This document shows positions 11,888 through 23,980 of a DNA stretch of 64,000 nucleotides, piece by piece; positions within the stretch are counted from its first letter, which is position 1, and the number at the start of each line of letters is the position of its first letter. The stretch comes from Sorghum bicolor (taxonomy: Eukaryota; Streptophyta; Magnoliopsida; Poales; Poaceae): the NCBI RefSeq assembly GCF_000003195.3, contig NC_012873.2, positions 47,277,166 to 47,341,165 of the forward strand, in the 5' to 3' direction. The position numbers were made by a program, and so were the translations under genes. The notes below the pieces were generated by a model that saw nothing but the letters and a program-made list of their open reading frames with translations, searched no databases and had not been told where the DNA came from.

Positions 11888-13480
11888 TCAATCCTTGAAC
11901 CAAAGGATTCCGTTCTCATCGACCCGGAAATGCTTGGTTTCTTCTTCTTTTATTTTCCTCTTTATATGGTGGATGCCTACATCTGTCTGCTGCAATTCGA
12001 TGACTCGATTGCGAATGGTACTTTCCAGAGAAATCTGGTTGAGCACAAGTGGATGCATAAGATGTGACAACAACGGATCTTCCACCTGGATTGAGTGACA
12101 GTGCGCTTTCCGACTCAAGGCATCCGCCACCACGTTTGCCTTGCCCGGATGATAGTGCACTTGGAGATTATAATCTTTAATCAACTCAAGCCACCTTCGC
12201 TGTCGCATGTTCAGTTCAGGTTGAGTGAAGATATACTTGAGGCTCTTATGATCGGTGTAAATATTACACAGATTACCCAGCAGATAATGCCTCCAGATTT
12301 TCAAAGCATGAACAACTGCTGCCAATTCTAAGTCATGAGTAGGGTAATTGACCTCATGCTTTCGAAGTTGGCGCGAGGCATATGCGATAACGCGACCTTC
12401 CTGCATCAACACACAGCCTAAACCAATGCCTGATGCGTCACAAAAGACATCGAAGGGCTTCTCGATATCAGGTTGAGCTAGGACAGGAGCTGATGTCAGC
12501 AATGTCCTCAACTTGTGGAATGCCTCTTCACACTCAGGTGTCCACACAAACTTCTCATCTTTCTGAAGCAGACGGGTCATAGGCTTGGATATTTTGGAGA
12601 ATTCCGGAATGAATCGACGGTAATATCCAGCAAGACCGAGAAAACTCCGAACCTCGTGTACCAGAGTTGGAACTTTCCAATCCAGCAGTTCTTGCACCTT
12701 AGCTGGATCCACCGATATGCCTTCTTCAGATAAGACATGGCCCAAGAAAGGTACTTTCTTTAACCAAAATTCACATTTGCTAAACTTAGCATAAAGCTGA
12801 TGTTCGCGCAAACGCGACAACACTATACGCAGATGCTCTGCATGCTCCTCTTCATTGCAAGAATATACCAAGATATCATCAATGAAGACCACCACAAAAT
12901 TGTCCAATTTGGGCATGAACACCGAATTCATGAGATACATGAAGTGAGCAGGTGCATTCGTAAGACCGAAGGACATGACAAGGTACTCATACAGCCCATA
13001 CCTCGTCGAGAAAGCTGTCTTAGGTACATCTTCAGGACGGATCTTGATCTGATGGTACCCAGATCGCAAATCAATCTTGGAGAACACTTTAGCTTTAGAC
13101 AACTGATCAAACAAGATATCAATGCAAGGAAGAGGGTATTTGTTCTTGATAGTCACCGCATTTAGGGGACGATAGTCCACACACATGCGCAAAGATTGAT
13201 CCTTCTTCTTCACAAAGATAGCCGGACAACCCCAAGGAGAAGAACTAGGACGAATAAGACTCTTCTTCAACAACTCATTTAGTTGGGTCTTAAGCTCAGC
13301 TAATTCATTGGGTGGCATTCTATAAGGTCTTCTAGAGATAGGAGCGGTACCTGGAATCAATTCAATTTTGAACTCCACATCCCGATCCGGAGGAAGCCCG
13401 GGAAGATCATCAGGAAAAACATCCGGAAACTCACACACCACCGGAATATCCTGAATAGCCTTAGATGTAACTGCATTCAC
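11888..13480 (-). pseudogene. TE3 reverse transcriptase and RNase H
   Basis: This 530-codon open stretch contains the complete RT and RNase H. RT begins after the [12 protein letters not shown] linker and has its catalytic motif FIDDILVYS near 12868-12895. RNase H covers [16 protein letters not shown] to [11 protein letters not shown] and [11 protein letters not shown]. The start of the integrase zinc domain follows (HCHSIQV to LWFKD). It is bounded by a TAA separating it from gag-protease (same frame) and a TGA at about 11885-11887. Between 11775 and 11888 the reading continues (RELRNQILSEAHSS) but is then frameshifted. Confidence 0.9.
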
Positions 13481-13492
13481 AGTGCTACGGAT

Positions 13493-14950
13493 TTAAATAT
13501 CACGAGGGAGTTGCACTAGAAATGCCTCCTTGGTATTTGGGTCTTTCAACATCACTACACGAGTAGTGGTGTCGATAAGAACTCCATTGCCACTCATCCA
13601 CTTCATCCCCAGAATTACATCTATGCCCACACCGGGTAGAACAACCAGATCAGCAAGAAACTGACGGCCTCCAATTTCCAGAGTTGCCCCCAAAACCACT
13701 TGATTGGTGGAAATATCATTTCCCGCAGCACTAATACAATAACTGCCCTTATCAAGTGTAATGGCCTTGATGTTATGCTTATACACAAATTCAGAACTCA
13801 CAAAGGAATGCGATGCTCCAGAATCAAAAAGCACGAGTGCATCATGTTGATTTACCAGAAACTTACCAGCCGTGACTACCTCACCAGCGGGGATTGCTTC
13901 CACAGCGGTGTAGTGAACACGCCCCTGACGGACGTTCCCTTGGTTGCCCTTCTTCGGCGGGTAAGGACAGTTGCTCTGCCAATGCCCGGTCTGATTGCAG
14001 TTCCAGCACGGACGGTTGGCAGGTGGAGTCTTGGCATAGTTGGGACCCGTGTTGCCCCTAGGAAGAGCAATAGAGTACCCCTTGCGAAAACCCGTCTTCG
14101 CCTGATTCTTCTTCACCGGAGGGCGGTATCGCTGGTTGGGGGTTGGAGCGCGGAACGGTGGCTTAGCTGCCACTGGAGCCTTGGACTGAGATGACCTGGC
14201 ACCGGCCTCAAAAGCCCTCTTGCGAGTCTTGGTCGCAGTGTACACAGTGTTATAGTTCTCTTGCGTGAGAGCATCACTGACAAACTCATTGAAAGTTGCA
14301 CACTTTGTGCGGCCCATAGTCTTTAGCAATTTGGGGCCCAAACCCCGCTTGAAACTAGCAATCTTTTTCGTCTCCGTGTTCACAAACTCAGGAGCATACC
14401 TAGACAAATGATTGAAAGCATGCAAATACTCCTTCAGAGTTTTGTTGCCCTGAGTCAACTGCATAAACTCGGTATGCTTCATCTCCATGACACCAGGAGA
14501 AATGAAATGCCCCTTGAAAGCTTCACGGAAAAGATTCCAGTCAATCACTGTGTTGGCTGGAAGAGCTTCTCGATACTGATTCCACCAGATGCCTGCCGGA
14601 CCTTGCAGTTGGTGAGCAGCATACTCTGCCTTCAAACCTTCAGTCAACCGAAGTAAGCGGAACTTTTGTTCCACCGTATTCAGCCACTCTTCAGCTTGAA
14701 GGGGTTCTTCAGCTTCTTTGAAAGGTGGGGGCTTCGTATCCATGAAGTCCTTGAAGCTACTGTACTGGTTAGGAGCTGGCCCTTCCTGTGCATTACGACC
14801 ACCTTGATTTGCCATCCGATTGATGGTCTCAGTGAGCATCCTCTGATTTTCCACCATCATTTGCATTAACTCAGCTAGATTTGGTGGTGGAGGAGGAGGG
14901 GGTGGATTCATGTTTGCACGCTGTTCCGCACCTCGGGTGCCACGAGACAT
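13493..14950 (-). CDS. TE3 gag-protease
   Basis: I choose the ATG at 14950 (MSRGTRGAEQ). The frame is open further upstream, but only with a GTG start. A proline-rich start is followed by the gag capsid-like region (FKDFMDTKPPPFKEAEEP to FISPGVMEMKHTEFMQL). One zinc knuckle, CWNCNQTGHWQSNC (CX2CX4HX4C), lies near 13970-14012, and a retropepsin with active site LFDSGASHSF near 13798-13833. Gag packages element RNA and the protease cuts the polyprotein. The stretch ends at TAA 13493-13495, after which the same frame goes on into RT, so this TAA may be a nonsense mutation in a single gag-pol frame. Confidence 0.88.
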   Translation of the reverse strand: MSRGTRGAEQRANMNPPPPPPPPNLAELMQMMVENQRMLTETINRMANQGGRNAQEGPAPNQYSSFKDFMDTKPPPFKEAEEPLQAEEWLNTVEQKFRLLRLTEGLKAEYAAHQLQGPAGIWWNQYREALPANTVIDWNLFREAFKGHFISPGVMEMKHTEFMQLTQGNKTLKEYLHAFNHLSRYAPEFVNTETKKIASFKRGLGPKLLKTMGRTKCATFNEFVSDALTQENYNTVYTATKTRKRAFEAGARSSQSKAPVAAKPPFRAPTPNQRYRPPVKKNQAKTGFRKGYSIALPRGNTGPNYAKTPPANRPCWNCNQTGHWQSNCPYPPKKGNQGNVRQGRVHYTAVEAIPAGEVVTAGKFLVNQHDALVLFDSGASHSFVSSEFVYKHNIKAITLDKGSYCISAAGNDISTNQVVLGATLEIGGRQFLADLVVLPGVGIDVILGMKWMSGNGVLIDTTTRVVMLKDPNTKEAFLVQLPRDI

Positions 14951-15310
14951 CTGTAAAGACACAGTCAGTGAGCATTGATGATGACAAGATTTGCCGCAGA
15001 AGAACTTATATTCATGCCTGAAAGTATTCGAGAGAATAGCTTTACACAAAGGCACAACAATTCAATTCCACAAAACAACATCACCAATCCAACACATGAC
15101 ATAGATATCCGCAATACGCACCACAACGGAAAACATCGGCATAACATAACGATCATATTAAGACTGCACATTGGGTCCATAAAGTTATTACACCATCACA
15201 GTACATGCCATGAGTCAAGGTCAAAGTTTCGGATTACAACATGGTTACAAAAGCACCACGGCTGACTGGCACACTACAAAAGATCCTCACATAACACTAC
15301 CCACTACTCC

Positions 15311-16396
15311 CTACACTCCAGGCTCGTCGTCCGAGTCAGCGTCGAAGATCGCCTCTCCATCCTCGTCGCTAACCGGCTCAAGCTCCTCGTCCTCCACGTC
15401 CTCGTGCAAAGGTGGTGCAGCCGCTGCTGGTCCATCAACCTCCATACCATCATCATCGGCCACAATCACCTGAGGTCCCACCTCTGGATACACGGGTATA
15501 AGGTGAGGAATAGGGTGTAGCAAGTTGTTGAGACGGTGAATCTCCACAAGACCAGCCTCAATCTGATCCTGCAGATAGTTCTCCCGCTCAAGCGACTGAA
15601 CTCGGTGCATCTCCCATGCTCGGCGCCTGTTCTCCGACACGCGGAGTGCAGTGTCCCTCTCACGGGTGAGCTGCACCAAGCGCTCCTGTATGGTCTCCCT
15701 CTCTCTAGCTAACTGGCTCATCTGATCCTGCTTATGATCCCTCTCTCTAATGGCCTTCACCCACTGCTGCCTACGATACTCCGCAATGTCCTCCCAGTCG
15801 TTGTGGTCCTTCTGTGCTTGCTCCAGGAGTCTAGCTTGCTTGCGAAACTTGCGAGCACGCTTTTCAGCCTTCCGCTGCATCTCCTGGGCCCTGCGAACAG
15901 CCACCATCACCTGTGCATAGGTGCCCTCTCGCTGACTGATCAGCTTGAGCACAGCCATCATAGCACTCATAGCAGGACTAGAACTCTCAGCCCTCTCTCC
16001 CCTGCCTCGAACCAAAGCACAACCGTCAGCCTGTTTCCACTCCGCTGCTGCTGGGTCAGCACTGGGAATGGAGGCCGCTGGTCCTCCCATCATCTCATCT
16101 CCACACCTCTAACAGATATCGAGCAGGATAGTCTGGGCTGCAACCTGAGCTGCCTCCTAGGGAGTCTGCCCATCTGAGCTGCAAGTCCAGCCTGTCCATG
16201 CAGGCTTGTCCCCATGTGGAGGGACAACTCCCTGCACAGCAAACCACTGAATCCCTCTTGTGCTCTCCATCTCCCACCAAGAATACTGAGGTGGCTCAGT
16301 ATACCCAACAGTCCGTAACACTCTCCAGAGCAGGGTAGGACTGCCAAACTCGTGCAAGAAAGTGTCACTGGAACGGGGTGAAGCGGGTGCGTCCAT
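15311..16396 (-). pseudogene. TE3 extra ORF upstream of gag (ORF0)
   Basis: It lies between leader and gag on the same strand. I start it at the ATG at 16396 (MDAPASPRSS). A TAG at 16157-16159 interrupts the frame, which then continues to the stop at 15311. The N-terminal part has YSWWEMES and WFAVQGVV. The C-terminal part is a long charged coiled coil (about 15560-15960) and an acidic tail. No catalytic motif is seen. Extra ORFs at this place are known in RIRE3-type elements, to my recollection, and their function is unknown. It occupies the same place as the TE4 ORF at 32778-33707, but the two are not clearly alike. Confidence 0.7.
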
Positions 16397-17196
16397 CTGT
16401 GGAAAGGAATAGGAATACCATGGGTGAAAGAGGATTAGTTTAAGCAACATTTATTTATTGAAAAGGGACGAAATTGTAAGGGAAGGAGTAGACAGAATGT
16501 ATGTATGAATGCGACATGATGCATGCACGAACCGTACGTCCTCACAAACTTAGAAAATTAATATTCTAACGGATATACGGTGGCATACATTCGTCTCTCG
16601 ATACGATAACTATCGGTTTACACGTGCGCTGTTAGAGTACCTGCAGAAAACTTCATTTCAGCCCAACAGTTCCTAATATATCACTCAAGAAAGCAGTAAA
16701 CTAAGTGCACATTGCTTGGACATGCCCAACATGCACAAACAATGACACCACAACTACCCGAGAAATTAAATACTCCCCAACTAAGTTTCTTTCGTGGTTC
16801 CATGGTTTCAACATGTAACCACTCCAGAAAACCACCGCGAACACTCCCCTAGACCGCCGTTTGGACGATCATGCTCTCACAGCTCACACTTACCAGGGCG
16901 TAGGTGCGACGTTGCATAATTTAAATCTAGCAACATATGTGGCTAATTCACATATGAAGGCTACCTCCACCATTAGACCACAGGGTAGCATAGTACGGTC
17001 ATCACACATCTATACCTGAGTACTGCCGGAGATACATAAATAAAACCCCCCAAGTCAGTACTTAAATAGCCACCTATAGTCCTTATGTGGGCAAGGAGGA
17101 TTCGACCACTGGCATAACTTAAATATTTGTTTTACACCATTTTATTTAAAAACTCTTTTGTTTTAAATACACAAACGCTGCATTTATAATGCTGAA
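16397..17196 (-). other. TE3 leader between primer site and ORF0
   Basis: This stretch of about 800 bases has no convincing ORF. It lies between the primer binding site and ORF0 and would form the untranslated leader that may carry the packaging signal. Confidence 0.6.
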
Positions 17197-17211
17197 CTTG
17201 CTCCGATGCCA
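17197..17211 (-). other. TE3 primer binding site (initiator-tRNA type)
   Basis: On the minus strand, two bases after the 5' LTR end, the sequence TGGCATCGGAGCAAG resembles the usual TGGTATCAGAGC complement of initiator methionine tRNA, with two changes. TE4 has the unchanged form at the same place. Confidence 0.75.
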
Positions 17212-17213
17212 GC

Positions 17214-20200
17214 TGTCACAGAACCGACCAAATTATAAGAGTTCAAGTGCAGAAACGATCGCCAAGCAATCAAGTTTCCAAACTTGAGCCCATATAATCC
17301 CGGTAGTCAATTGAAATCACGAAGGACTTCAAACCAACTCGCAACAAACCAAGATCGTAATAGTTCAACATAAACACAGCGAATGTTACATAGTTATTCA
17401 TTGCCGTCGAAGCGGCACCACATCGGAGTCATTAAGTTATTACAACCCAAGTTCGAAGTAGCAGAAGCAAAATAATTACACACACTTGTTCAAAGTTCAG
17501 TTCACAAGTTTTTGTTACTGCCAGAGTCTATGCCATCCTTCCAAAAGCATCAGAGACGAGATTGTTAGAGAACCGTGCCCAACGGTTAGTCCTCATCCCC
17601 AGCGGGATGGAGACAGGTCTTGCAGAATCCGTCATAAAAGATGTCATCTGCAACAGGTCGGAATAAACCCTGAGTACGAGGATGTACTCAGCTAGACTTA
17701 CCCGTCTAGTAAAACATAAAAGACACCAAGGATCATGCAAGGCTAAATATCAATTGGAGCTGGTTGACTCACCTTTTTGCCAACAGCTTAAATTACAACT
17801 AAATTATTTCGAGAGCATCATATTTATTCATCATTAGCCTACCACTAGATTAGCACCTGTACTACAGCACATCACTTGATTATTACAATCAATAATAACC
17901 ATATCAAATTCATCATACGTTCTTCCTGCTATCATCATTATCATGAACCAGGTTCATTAGTGAATGCTACGTTTGCCGCTGCTCTGTCAAGTTCTCACTA
18001 ACCGGGAGAGACGGCGATTCGAATCGAATTCCTATCCAGCTGGAGGGTTATTCCTATCACTCACCCAAGCATCCCCTGCCGGAGAGCCAACGGGTCACCT
18101 TTGGTATAACTCAGGAATCGCGGCTCCAATCAGCGCCACACTCCCAGGGCTACCACTCTGCCAGGGAGGTCAGGAATTTTAACTCACCTGCCTTTGGACT
18201 TACGCCAGTGGTCCCCCGCACAACACACTTCCTCCGGTAGTGCGCACTTTATACTTGCCGGTCTTCCGGCCTGAGTCATACTACTTGGCTTCGCGGTCGG
18301 AACGAGTTATCCGGCCAACTAAGTGTTAGGCATGCGTTCAACATGACAAGAGGACGTACAACGATCGGTCCTTAGCTGCCACAGACGGAGTTAGTACAAA
18401 CTTGCAAAACTCCGCCCGGCTTAAGTCAATTTAATCAGGTTCCATCCACGATAGCACATATAGACCATCATGATCCGACATAACCCTATATCGCGCAAGT
18501 GACAGGATATCACCCGACTTCTACCGATTAAAGCATGGCTAAGCTGCTACTCGATCCTAACTCTACAACCATGGTGTGGTGAGTTATCTGGACAAGGATA
18601 GAGTAGAATGCAGCAACAGTTTCATCACAACTCCTATACGTAATGCATCAATAGATAGAACATATTAAGTGAACTTTCGAAAATAAAAGGGAGACTTAGA
18701 ATGCTCCAGGGCTTGCCTTTCACGAACGATGCCGGCTCGTGATTCGGGCACTCAACTTCTTCTTCGGGCTCCTCGAGTCCGGCTTGCTGGACCTCCACCT
18801 CTTGGCTGCCCTCCTGGCCTTCGGGATTCACATGCAGCTCGTAGGAGGCTGTCGCGTCCGATGCACCTATTGCATGCTCGAACAATAAGAAGATGCACAT
18901 GCTAAAGATGAATGCTTGATAACATGAGTAACTCACTGGACACTCATTTACGGAGCAAAGTCATACAAGCTCACATAAGTAAACAAGTCAACTCAGCTCA
19001 AAACCTATCATGATACTAAAACAGCAAGCAACACAAAACAAGTATACCCAGTAAATAAATCATAACTAATGATAGACAGGTCCAACAATCATGAGTGAAG
19101 ACATTCTGGAAAGCTTAAGAAATTATCCACAACTCATCTTTAAACATGACAACAAGATTCAAACATTAAACTAGCCATTTAAACAAAGATCCAGGTTCTG
19201 TCCCAGAAAAACAGAGTTCTACACCTATTTCTGGAACCCAACTTAGAACAGCTATAACTTTTAAACTACTTGGCCAAATGACCTCAAATTTAAACCACAG
19301 CTAGTTCAATAAGTTTAGAACAACTTTGATTTAGACAAGTTTCACAGAAAGTCAAGTTATCCTTAAGCAAAGTTAAATCCTTTCCTTGCTGTCCAGAACA
19401 GCCTTTAATCCTTTAAGTAATTATTTAATGACACAACCAAAACATAACCCATGCCAACCACATGGCCTATGAGCACAAACATATTACAAGGTTACCAGAA
19501 CATCAGATGGAAACCCCCAAACATTTACTTAACAAGACATTTATTAATTAATTCTAGATAGGAGCATAATTACAAGATACTAGTTAAAGTGCTCAGAAAA
19601 ATCTATAAAAATTACAGAAGCACAAATATAGCATCAGAGCATCACCATAAAAATTTCAGAGCCATTGCACATACCAAATGAAAGATATGTATTTAACATG
19701 TACCAAGGTATTTATTCCACAAATTCAGAAACATGACTTATATGGTGTCAAACAACAGATTTCAGATTATTTCTATTTTAAGAATACCATAAACAAGTTT
19801 ACCACCAAGGTAGAACACCAGCATAAGCACCAATTACTTTATATAATTTAATCAAGGAAACAAGCCAAATTTTAACCATAAATTACATAACAAAGCTGCA
19901 GTGCTCCAAAAATCTTAAAATATTTATCAAAGCACTCTAATACCATACAGAGGCTACCATAAAATTTTCAGAGCAAACTAAACAGTAAAACAAGAGATAT
20001 AAATTTATCCATGAATAACAAGATTAAATCCTTAATAAATAATTTCCCAGAAAACATGGTTCATTTTATATTTTTATTAAAAACTAGCCGTCTCAAGGAA
20101 TACCACAAAATTTGTTTCAACATTTTTGGATCACCAGAACTAGACATATGATTTTTGCAAAAAGAGCTCAAACCCTAGTTTAAACAAAGGAGAAAGAGAG

Positions 20201-21634
20201 ACTGACAGAGGGGACCCGCGAGTCAACGGACCCCACATGCCATCGACCCGAGAGCAGAGCCGCGACTTGACCGTCGGAGATCTCGTCGACGGCGAGGTCT
20301 CGGCGATGGCCAAGGGCACCATCGTGCTCCCCACTGCATTCCGCATCTAGCGGTACCCAAAACCCTAACTCTACTGGACTCTAGGTACCTCGCCCTCGCG
20401 AATGGCGGCACGGCGGTGGTGCGCGGCCGACCGCCGGCGTCTCTGGCCGGAGACAGAGCAGAAGAGAATGCGGACGAGCAACAGCAAGACCTAGCGAAGC
20501 TTTTGGGACAAGAATGAGGTAGAATGGTGGACTACAGAGCCCTGGCTACGACGCCGGTGGCCATGGCGGAGCTCCGGCGAGGTAAGCTCGCGACGGAGAA
20601 GGCAATGCGGGCTCACCGAGGCTCGGCAGTCGCAGCCAACTTGACGACGGTGAAGTGGAGAGGCTGGCGGAGCGCTGGGCAGAGTTGCTTGGCCGGAGAC
20701 ACGGAGACATGCGCGCGTGAGCTCGCCGAAACAACGGCGGCGACGCGGAGACGACGACGCACGCGAGAGGGAGGGAACCGGGAGTGGAATGGCGCTGTCC
20801 ACGCGACCGGGGGCGCCGTGGCGAGCTGTAGGACGCGCTGAGGACTGACGTGCGGGACCAACGGCGACGTACAGACGCGACGGGTCCAGACACGCGGCGT
20901 CACCGGCGAGCTCCCCCCTGTCTGACGGCGATCCCATTCAGTTCCCAAACCCGACTGAAACTCGATTTTGCCCTATGATTATCTCCTAAACCACTCGATG
21001 ATTTTGCTGGCTAATTGCTCTATGCTGGAGAGCTACATGAGTACTCCAACATTGCTTACAAGATCAAAGCTTGATTCGGCCTAGAATTCAAACTGGAGGA
21101 TGAACAATACCCCCTCGAGCAAACTGCAGTGATTCCAGACTTAGAAAAATTTCTAAGTGTTGGAAACAGCCCCAAATCTGCCTTGTGGGTCAAATTTGAG
21201 CTATTTGTGATCATTTTCATGAGATGGCCATAAAAGGACTTTTGTTCCTTAAAACATTTGCTACAACTTTGCTGTAGAAAGTTTTGACATGCAAACATTT
21301 TATGAAACACTTTTTAAAAGCCTAAGCAAAAGAGGTTTCTAAGGCCTATTTTCATAAGTATGACTTAAAAGCATATTTTGGAGAAGTGACTAACATGAAC
21401 ATTGTTCCCAAAGTCAAGTTAAGCATAGATAAACTGATTACCAAGGCATTGAGTACAAACACAAGCATGGTTCACTCAAACATAAGCATAGGAAGTCTAT
21501 TTAAGCAATTTAAATCATATTTTTGCATAGAATGACATGGCTCAAGATAGATGATGATCATGATATGCTTTGAGGAGATGATGATGCTTATGCTATGCAT
21601 ATGATTAATGCAACCATAACACTGGGGTGTTACT
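17214..21634 (-). repeat. TE3 5' LTR (4421 bp)
   Basis: This is the partner of 6151-10542, nearly identical by eye. The main difference is a block of about 31 bases near 19886-19918 that is missing from the other LTR. The last base is T where the other copy has A (GGTGTTACT instead of GGTGTTACA), and the GAAAC duplication follows directly. The copy of the small acidic ORF is at 18634-18936. Confidence 0.93.
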
Positions 21635-21639
21635 GAAAC
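21635..21639. repeat. TE3 target site duplication, right copy (GAAAC)
   Basis: This matches 6146-6150. The TE2 reverse transcriptase resumes directly to its right. Confidence 0.9.
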
Positions 21640-22021
21640 CTTCCATGATCTCCTCAATCATTTCTGAGAAAATGGACATCATGCATCTTTGGAATGAGGC
21701 GGGTGCATTGCACAACCCGAACGACATTCTTCTGTATGCATACGTTCCATATGGGCATCTGAATGTAGTTTTGCTTTGATCATCCGGATGGATGGGAATT
21801 TGGTGATAACCAGAATACCCATCGAGGAAACAGAAATAGGAGTGTTTCGCCAATCGTTCCAACATCTCAACGATGAAGGGCAATGGGAAATGATCCTTTT
21901 TTGTTGCCGCGTTAAGTTTTCTATGATCAATACACATTCTCCATCCCGTGACGGTACGCTGAGGGATAAGCTCGTTCTTAGCATTCTTAACTACCATCAT
22001 TCCTCCTTTTTTCGGAACCAC
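21640..22021 (-). pseudogene. TE2 RT N-terminal half
   Basis: This is the upstream half of the RT interrupted by TE3. It runs from VPKKGGMMVV through WRMCIDHRKLNAATKKDHFPLPF and FCFLDGYSGYHQIPI to SFGLCNAPASFQRCMMSIFS and ends at the GAAAC duplication. A TAG at about 22022-22024, probably from a Trp codon, separates it from the linker upstream. The residues around DGYSG match the first catalytic Asp of RT. Confidence 0.87.
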
Positions 22022-22036
22022 TCGGACAAGACTAAC

Positions 22037-22867
22037 CTAGTCGCTATGTGGTACGGGATAAATAATTCTGGCATGAAAAAGTTTGAGGACTTCCTTTTTC
22101 ACGACTTCCCTCATCGCATTATTGAGCCTGCGCTGTGGTTCACATGTGGGCGTGCTTGCAGGGTCAATAGGTATACGATGGGTACAGAGTGTTGGGCTAA
22201 CCCCCTTGAGGTCTTGCAAGGAATACCCGAAGACCGACCTACCCTTTTCTAAAACGGTGATGAGTCGAGAGGTTTCGTCATCAAAAAGCTTATCACTAAT
22301 GATGACGGGCGTGTTTTTGTTACCATGAAAAAAGCATATCTTAATCCTTCGGGTAGGGTTTTAGCTCAACTGGAGGTGGAGTCAGCACTTCCTCCTTAGG
22401 AAGTTCGAGGATTTTTCCTATGTCGTCCTCTTCTTCTATAAAGAAGTTAGAGTCATTTTCTAAGGACGTCTCAGGAGTTTCGAATGGCATTACCGACATA
22501 ACCTCCTCGGGCATAGAAGAACAGGGAGGTTCTGCTATCGAGTTTCTAGCTCGAGAGAATGGGATCGAAAATTTATTCCTCTCTATCTTTACATCTAATT
22601 TACCTATGTTGGAGGCATCGTAAAATAATGTCTCCAGGGGTGCCCGATTAGCACATCGAAGCCTATGTCGTCAAAGATATGAAAATCTAGAGTCAAGACG
22701 ACATCTTCATGCTGAATGTTCACGTTGTAAACCACTCCTTGTCCCTTTTTAATGGACCGTGGTCCATCTCTAAAAGACAAGTTGGTAGGAGCTAAAGTCT
22801 TATCACCAAGATGGGTGAGTGCAAAGCCTAAGGAGACTATGTTTGCTCCTACCGTGGGATTATACAA
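22037..22867 (-). pseudogene. TE2 protease remnant and RT linker
   Basis: This is a decayed region between gag and RT. The upstream part (22604-22867) encodes the second half of a retropepsin-like domain (FHIFDDIGFDVLIGHPW). I cannot find an intact Asp-Thr/Ser-Gly triad. The downstream part (22037-22219) is the RT linker, with TPTCEPQRRLNNAMREVVKKEVLKL just before RT. Several stops and shifts lie between. The assignment rests on position and the D-V-L-I-G pattern. Confidence 0.65.
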
Positions 22868-22906
22868 CGTCTCTACCCAATCATCCTGGATCTTGCAGTG
22901 AATGGT

Positions 22907-23878
22907 TCATGAAGGTGAGCAAATCTGAATTACTTTAGATGAAGACTCTCTTTCATTCGTCCTTTCATTGCTCATGATCACTGTCAACTCCTTAATGGAT
23001 TCTTTAAGGGAATCACGATCAGGTTCTAGAGTGACACGAACATGATTGATCTTATTTTTATTATACTTCGAATAATTATAGAAATCATCAATGAAATCGT
23101 CATCAAAGCATGGAAGGGCATAGGGTAGAGGGTTCTCTCTTAGCTCATCTTGTTCGGGTGAGGATGTCTCAAGTTGTGCGTTTGTTTCAGCCTCAGCCGA
23201 AGAGACTTCCTCAAAACATGACTCTAGTTCTACGTGGAGGGGTTCTAAGGGGGGAGTATTCTCTAGAATGCGATCTAGCAGAGCTTCTCCCTCCTCTGTA
23301 GTTTTGTGCGTGAATGATCCTCCCGTGGATGTGTGAAGCATTAGGGTAGATTCCTTATTAAGCCCTAACCAAAAGTGTTGTAATAGCACATGGTTGGGGA
23401 TAGACAAGTCTGGGCAAGATTTGGTCAAAGTTGTGAATCTGTCCCAAGCTGCTCTTAGGGATTCCTTCTCTTCTTGACGGAAGTTGAGAATCTCTTGACG
23501 TAGGGCATCAATTCGGGATAAGGGGTAGAATGCTAGGCAGAATTTGTTTTGCAATTCTTCCCAATCGCCAGCTACCTTCCCTATGTTTTGGGCATACCAT
23601 TGCCTCGCCCTCTCATTAAGAGAGAAGGGAAACAATTTCCACCGCATTGTCTCGGGTGGCATGCCAGCAATGGTGAGGCATGCACAGAGCTGCTCAAATT
23701 CCCTCAAGTGGTGATATGGGTGTTCGTAATCTAAGCCTGAGAAGGATTGTTCCCGAACCATGGCTATAAAAGCCGACCAGAGTTCTTAACTCGAAGCTGT
23801 GATGGGCTTCGCGGATTGTGGAGGTGTGGCGAACTCGGCCTTGGGAACAGACATATTGGAGATGGTAGGTTGCTCCAT
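22907..23878 (-). pseudogene. TE2 gag
   Basis: I read the start at the ATG at 23878 (MEQPTISNMS). A TAA at about 23786-23788 breaks the frame, which then stays open to 22907. The capsid-like part is typical of Athila gag: YHHLREFEQLC, WKLFPFSLNERARQWY, FCLAFYPLSRI, SCPDLSIPNHVLLQHFWLGL and LHTSTGGSF. The C-terminal part is acidic. No zinc knuckle is seen. The protein would assemble the particle around element RNA. Confidence 0.82.
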
Positions 23879-23954
23879 CGGAACAAAGTAAGAAAAGAAA
23901 GGTAAAAACAAAAGATACACGGGCAACAGGTTTGGAGACTAAGACGACAACTGT

Positions 23955-23972
23955 TCCCCGGCAACGGCGCCA
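23955..23972 (-). other. TE2 primer binding site (tRNA-Asp type)
   Basis: On the minus strand it reads TGGCGCCGTTGCCGGGGA, the pattern used by Athila elements and complementary to the 3' end of tRNA-Asp. It lies 8 bases from the LTR, the same spacing as in TE5, TE6 and TE7. Confidence 0.85.
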
Positions 23973-23980
23973 GAAATGCT

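Larger units (their letters stand above)
6151..21634 (-). mobile_element. TE3: full-length Tekay/RIRE3-like chromovirus
   Basis: This is a 15.5-kb element with two long LTRs (6151-10542 and 17214-21634), a 5-bp GAAAC target duplication, an initiator-tRNA-type primer site and a polypurine tract. On the minus strand it has an extra ORF, gag-protease, RT-RNase H, and integrase with chromodomain. The chromodomain and long LTRs fit the Tekay (Del) chromovirus lineage. An ORF before gag is, to my knowledge, described for rice RIRE3-type elements. The LTRs look very similar by eye apart from one indel, so the insertion is comparatively recent. The polyprotein has two nonsense codons and one frameshift. 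Confidence 0.93.
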
